Shown here: one piece after another, positions 6,116 through 8,854 of the stretch
Numbering within the stretch: the stretch's first letter is position 1
How the letters are laid out: each line of letters opens with the position of its first letter
Assembly: GCA_964432715.1 (NCBI GenBank)
Contig: CAYSOW010000083.1
Span: 1 to 8,854, forward strand
Reading direction: 5' to 3'
Source: Phocaeicola_A sp964432715
Lineage (GTDB): Bacteria > Bacteroidota > Bacteroidia > Bacteroidales > Bacteroidaceae
DNA length: 8,854 bases
Made by a program: the position numbers and the translations under genes
Notes under the pieces: model-generated
The model's input: only the letters and a program-made list of their open reading frames with translations
What the model was told of the DNA's origin: nothing
The model's database searches: none

Positions 6116-8107
6116 ATGAAAGAAGACGAAGAAAAGAAAACCGGATTACCGGAAAATGCTTTCCGTCCGCTGAAAGACGGCGAGCATTACGAACCGCTCA
6201 TGTCGCCCAAAAAACAGTATAAGGAGGTGAACCTCTGGTCTGTGTTGTGGGGTATCGGCATGGCCATCTTATTTTCTGCCGCAGCGGCTTACCTCGGACT
6301 GAAGGTGGGCCAGGTGTTTGAAGCGGCTATTCCTATCGCCATCCTGGCGGTGGGTATCTCGGGCGCTGCCAAACGCAAGAATGCGCTGGGCGAGAACGTG
6401 ATTATTCAATCTATCGGTGCCTGCTCGGGTGTGGTCGTGGCCGGCGCTATCTTTACCCTCCCTGCCCTCTACATTCTGCAGGCGAAGTATCCGGAGATGA
6501 CGGTCAACTTCTTCCAGGTGTTCATCAGCTCGCTGCTGGGCGGTGTGCTGGGCATCCTCTTCCTGATTCCTTTCCGTAAATATTTTGTGAAGGATATGCA
6601 CGGTGAGTATCCTTTCCCGGAGGCGACTGCTACGACGCAGGTGCTGATTTCGGGCGAGAAGGGCGGCAGTCAGGCCAAACCGTTGCTGATGGCCGGATTA
6701 ATCGGTGGTCTGTATGATTTCATCGTGGCTACCTTCGGCTGGTGGAACGAAAACTTCACGACGCGTATCTGCGGCTGGGGTGAGACGTTGGCCGACAAGG
6801 CGAAGCTGGTGTTCAAGGTGAATACCGGTGCTGCCGTGCTGGGCTTGGGCTACATCGTGGGACTGAAATATGCGGCGATTATCTGTCTGGGTTCGCTGGC
6901 TGTCTGGTGGGTTATCATCCCCGGTATCTCGCTGATTTGGGGTGATTGCGTGCTGAACACTTGGGACCCCACTATCACGCAGACCGTGGGCGAGATGAGT
7001 CCGGAGGCCATCTTCAAGGCTTACGCCAAGAGCATCGGTATCGGTGGTATCGCCATGGCGGGCATCATCGGTATCATCCGTTCATGGGGCATCATCAAGG
7101 GTGCCGTTGGTTTGGCGGCCAAAGAGATGGGTGGCAAGGCGAAGGCCAACGTGGAGGTGGAGCGTACGCAGAAGGACCTCTCCATGAAGATCATTGCTTT
7201 CGGTTCTATCCTGACGCTGATTGTGATTCTGCTGTTCTTCTACTTCGGCGTGATGAACGGCAATCTGCTTCATACCGTGGTGGCCATTCTGCTGGTGGCT
7301 GTGATTACTTTCCTCTTTACCACCGTTGCTGCAAACGCCATCGCCATCGTGGGTACCAACCCGATCTCGGGTATGACCTTGATGACGTTGATTCTGGCTT
7401 CCGTGATTATGGTGGCTGTGGGATTGAGCGGTGTCAGCGGTATGGTGGCTGCCCTGATTATGGGTAGTGTGGTTTGTACGGCGCTCTCTATGGCGGGCGG
7501 TTTCATCACCGACCTGAAGATTGGTTACTGGCTGGGTAGCACTCCGAAGAAACAGGAGAGCTGGAAGTTCCTGGGAACCTTGGTTTCTGCTGCCACTGTG
7601 GGCGGTGTCATCATGATTCTGAACCAGACGTACGGATTCACCAGCGGACAGTTGGCGGCTCCTCAGGCAAACGCTATGGCGGCGGTCATCGAGCCGTTGA
7701 TGAGCGGTGTGGGCGCTCCCTGGTTGCTCTACGCCATCGGTGCGGTGTTGGCCATCATCCTGACTTTCTTCAAGGTGCCTGCACTGGCCTTCGCACTGGG
7801 TATGTTCATTCCGTTGGAGTTGAACGTTCCGTTGCTGGTGGGTGGTGCCATCAACTGGTACGTCACTTCACGCAGCAAGGACAAAGAGGTGAACACGGCA
7901 CGCGGTGAGAAAGGTACCCTACTCGCTTCCGGATTCATTGCCGGCGGTGCGTTGATGGGTGTGGTGAGTGCAGCGATGCGCTTCGGAGGTATCAACCTGA
8001 TTAACGAAGCATGGCTGGAGAACCCGTGGAGCGAAGTGCTTTCACTGGTATGCTACATCTGCCTGATTATCTATTTCATCAAAGCTAGCATGAAAATTTC
8101 AAAATAG
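6116..8107 (+). CDS. OPT-family oligopeptide transporter
   Basis: Polytopic inner-membrane transporter of the OPT superfamily. Members move small peptides or metal-chelate compounds, probably ion-driven, but the substrate cannot be read from sequence. The 663-residue protein has a charged N-terminal stretch (about 1-38) and then some 14-16 hydrophobic segments. Recognisable family blocks are YLGLKVGQVFEAAIP (59-73), NVIIQSIGACSG (94-105), GEYPFPEATATTQVL (163-177), GTNPISGMT (413-421), TDLKIGYWLGSTPKKQ (465-480) and ALGMFIPLELNVPLLVGG (560-577). The frame extends upstream to an ATG at 6038, but that adds 26 residues rich in polar and GC-coded positions with no family resemblance, starting only a few bases after the predicted transcription start. 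The ATG at 6116 gives the expected MKEDEEKKTGLPENAF start. The last codons, ATGAAAATTTCAAAATAG, are duplicated just downstream. Confidence 0.93.
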   Translation: MKEDEEKKTGLPENAFRPLKDGEHYEPLMSPKKQYKEVNLWSVLWGIGMAILFSAAAAYLGLKVGQVFEAAIPIAILAVGISGAAKRKNALGENVIIQSIGACSGVVVAGAIFTLPALYILQAKYPEMTVNFFQVFISSLLGGVLGILFLIPFRKYFVKDMHGEYPFPEATATTQVLISGEKGGSQAKPLLMAGLIGGLYDFIVATFGWWNENFTTRICGWGETLADKAKLVFKVNTGAAVLGLGYIVGLKYAAIICLGSLAVWWVIIPGISLIWGDCVLNTWDPTITQTVGEMSPEAIFKAYAKSIGIGGIAMAGIIGIIRSWGIIKGAVGLAAKEMGGKAKANVEVERTQKDLSMKIIAFGSILTLIVILLFFYFGVMNGNLLHTVVAILLVAVITFLFTTVAANAIAIVGTNPISGMTLMTLILASVIMVAVGLSGVSGMVAALIMGSVVCTALSMAGGFITDLKIGYWLGSTPKKQESWKFLGTLVSAATVGGVIMILNQTYGFTSGQLAAPQANAMAAVIEPLMSGVGAPWLLYAIGAVLAIILTFFKVPALAFALGMFIPLELNVPLLVGGAINWYVTSRSKDKEVNTARGEKGTLLASGFIAGGALMGVVSAAMRFGGINLINEAWLENPWSEVLSLVCYICLIIYFIKASMKISK

Positions 8108-8158
8108 TCCGGAGAAGATGAAAATTTCAAAATAGTTTGGAGAAATAGTTTGGAAAAG
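8090..8158 (+). repeat. Tandem 28-bp duplication of the OPT gene 3' end
   Basis: Copy 1 (8090-8117) contains the last five codons and the TAG stop of the OPT gene plus 10 bp. Copy 2 (8118-8145) is identical at 25 of 28 positions and repeats an ATG-to-TAG stretch of five codons (MKISK). A shorter third piece of about 15 bp (8144-8158) repeats the AATAGTTTGGAGAA part with one change. The copies are out of coding use after the first stop. Confidence 0.9.
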
Positions 8159-8180
8159 TAATTAATTTGCTCTATCTTTG
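8149..8180 (+). promoter_or_regulatory. Bacteroides-type promoter for rpsP
   Basis: TTTG at 8149-8152, a 20-bp spacer and TATCTTTG at 8173-8180 match both halves of the Bacteroides promoter form. Transcription should begin around 8185-8188, giving a leader of about 58-61 nt. The TTTG lies in the third, partial copy of the repeat at 8090-8158. Confidence 0.75.
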
Positions 8181-8185
8181 CAGCC

Positions 8186-8204
8186 GCTAATACGGGTTAT
8201 TAGC
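8186..8204 (+). promoter_or_regulatory. Hairpin at the 5' end of the rpsP leader
   Basis: GCTAATA (8186-8192) and TATTAGC (8198-8204) form a perfect 7-bp stem around the loop CGGGT, starting at the predicted first transcribed bases. It could stabilise the mRNA 5' end or be part of an autoregulatory ribosomal-protein leader. The rest of the leader, up to 8245, is AT-rich and without a strong Shine-Dalgarno site. Confidence 0.5.
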
Positions 8205-8245
8205 ATATTCAAATCAAATTATTAATATTTAAAGAACAAAAAAGA

Positions 8246-8788
8246 ATGGCAACTAGAATCAGATTGCAAAGACACGGACGCAAAAGCTATGCGTTCTATT
8301 CAATCGTAATTGCAGACGTAAGAGCTCCACGTGATGGTAAATTTACTGAGAAAATTGGTACTTACAACCCTAATACCAATCCTGCCACAGTAGATTTGAA
8401 TTTCGAGCGCGCTTTGTACTGGGTTAAGTGCGGTGCACAGCCCACTGACACTGTACGCAACATCCTTTCTAAAGAAGGTGTTTACATGATGAAACACTTG
8501 CAGGGTGGTGTTCAGAAAGGCGCATTCAGCGAAGCTGATGCTCAGGCTAAATTCGAGGCTTGGAAGAACAACAAACAGAACGGTTTGGCTGCTCTGAAAG
8601 CAAAACAGGAAGAGGCTGCTAAAGCAGAGGCTAAAGCTCGCTTAGAGGCTGAGAAAAAAGTAAACGAGGAAATTGCTAAGAAAGTAGCTGAGAAAAAAGC
8701 TGCTGAGGCTGCTGCGAAAGCAGAGGCTGAGGCTGCCGCTACTGCAGAAGAGGCTCCCGCTGCTGAGGAGGCTCCTGCTGAGGCTTAA
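8246..8788 (+). CDS. rpsP: 30S ribosomal protein S16 with long C-terminal extension
   Basis: Small-subunit ribosomal protein S16, needed for 30S assembly. Residues 1 to about 82 are the conserved S16 domain. MATRIRLQRHGRKSYAFYSI and ADVRAPRDGKF opening, EKIGTYNP (35-42) and the ALYWVKCGAQPTDTVRNILS helix region (56-75) are diagnostic. The 180-residue protein is about twice the length of E. coli S16 (82). Residues 83 to 180 form an extension that is first mixed, then a Lys/Glu/Ala-rich probable long helix (about 113-165), ending in an Ala/Glu/Pro tail. Extended S16 proteins are common in Bacteroidota. It has its own promoter just upstream and a terminator just downstream, so it appears monocistronic, unlike the rpsP-rimM-trmD-rplS operon of E. 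coli. Confidence 0.97.
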   Translation: MATRIRLQRHGRKSYAFYSIVIADVRAPRDGKFTEKIGTYNPNTNPATVDLNFERALYWVKCGAQPTDTVRNILSKEGVYMMKHLQGGVQKGAFSEADAQAKFEAWKNNKQNGLAALKAKQEEAAKAEAKARLEAEKKVNEEIAKKVAEKKAAEAAAKAEAEAAATAEEAPAAEEAPAEA

Positions 8789-8809
8789 TTCTTCTTACAA
8801 GAAACTTAC

Positions 8810-8842
8810 AAGGGATGCTCTCTTCCATGGGGGCATCCTTTT
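8810..8842 (+). terminator. Rho-independent terminator after rpsP
   Basis: AAGGGATGC (8810-8818) pairs with GCATCCTTT (8833-8841), with one G-U pair. The stem continues inward by four pairs (two of them G-U) to a 6-nt loop at 8823-8828. A T-rich run (TTTTCTTTT) follows. It lies 21 bp beyond the rpsP stop. Confidence 0.8.
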
Positions 8843-8854
8843 CTTTTATTTACT

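Noticed and set aside
6946..7467. Plus-strand open frame of 173 codons inside the OPT gene in another frame
   Set aside because: His/Gly/Arg-rich shadow of a well-supported membrane protein gene, with no family resemblance.
8118..8135. Five-codon ATG-to-TAG frame (MKISK) in the second repeat copy as a leader peptide for rpsP
   Set aside because: It lies upstream of the rpsP promoter's -33 element, so it would not be on the rpsP transcript, and it is explained by duplication of the OPT gene end.
8090..8158. Short direct repeats as a possible CRISPR array
   Set aside because: The copies are directly adjacent without unique spacers and derive from the end of a coding gene.

Overview
This window looks like the chromosome of a gut Bacteroides or a close Bacteroidota relative. 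Three things point there: the rseC-rnfBCDGEA gene order, an S16 ribosomal protein with a long charged C-terminal extension, and upstream sequences that fit the Bacteroides promoter form (TTG or TTTG near -33, TAnnTTTG near -7). Shine-Dalgarno sites are mostly weak or absent, which also fits. The species assignment is inference.

Layout. Positions 1-40 (minus strand) hold the first 13 codons of a gene that runs off the window, probably an MmcQ/YjbR-family protein. A perfect 16-bp hairpin at 60-96 separates it from the main operon. Positions 128-5914 (minus strand) hold one compact seven-gene operon, transcribed rseC-like, rnfB, rnfC, rnfD, rnfG, rnfE, rnfA. It encodes the complete six-subunit Rnf complex, a membrane ferredoxin:NAD+ oxidoreductase that couples electron flow to ion pumping. 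The hallmark cofactor residues are visible: many CxxCxxCxxxC cluster motifs in RnfB and RnfC, covalent-FMN threonine motifs in RnfD and RnfG, and the paired membrane cysteines of RnfA and RnfE. An exact 100-N assembly gap (4513-4612) interrupts the repetitive Ala/Pro/Gln tail of rnfB.

From about 5915 to 6115 lies a divergent promoter region. On the plus strand follow an OPT-family transporter (6116-8107), a small tandem duplication of its own 3' end (8090-8158), the rpsP promoter and a leader hairpin, rpsP itself (8246-8788), and a terminator (8810-8842) near the window end.

How the genes work together. The Rnf subunits pass electrons between ferredoxin and NAD(H), and the RseC/SoxR-reducing-family protein at the operon head is a known companion of Rnf/Rsx systems. 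The OPT transporter and rpsP are separate transcription units with no evident functional link. No exotic or undescribed system stands out. The notable points are a second flavinylation-like motif in the RnfG tail, the repeat-associated gap in rnfB, the duplication that supplies part of the rpsP promoter, and Ala-rich tails on three different proteins.
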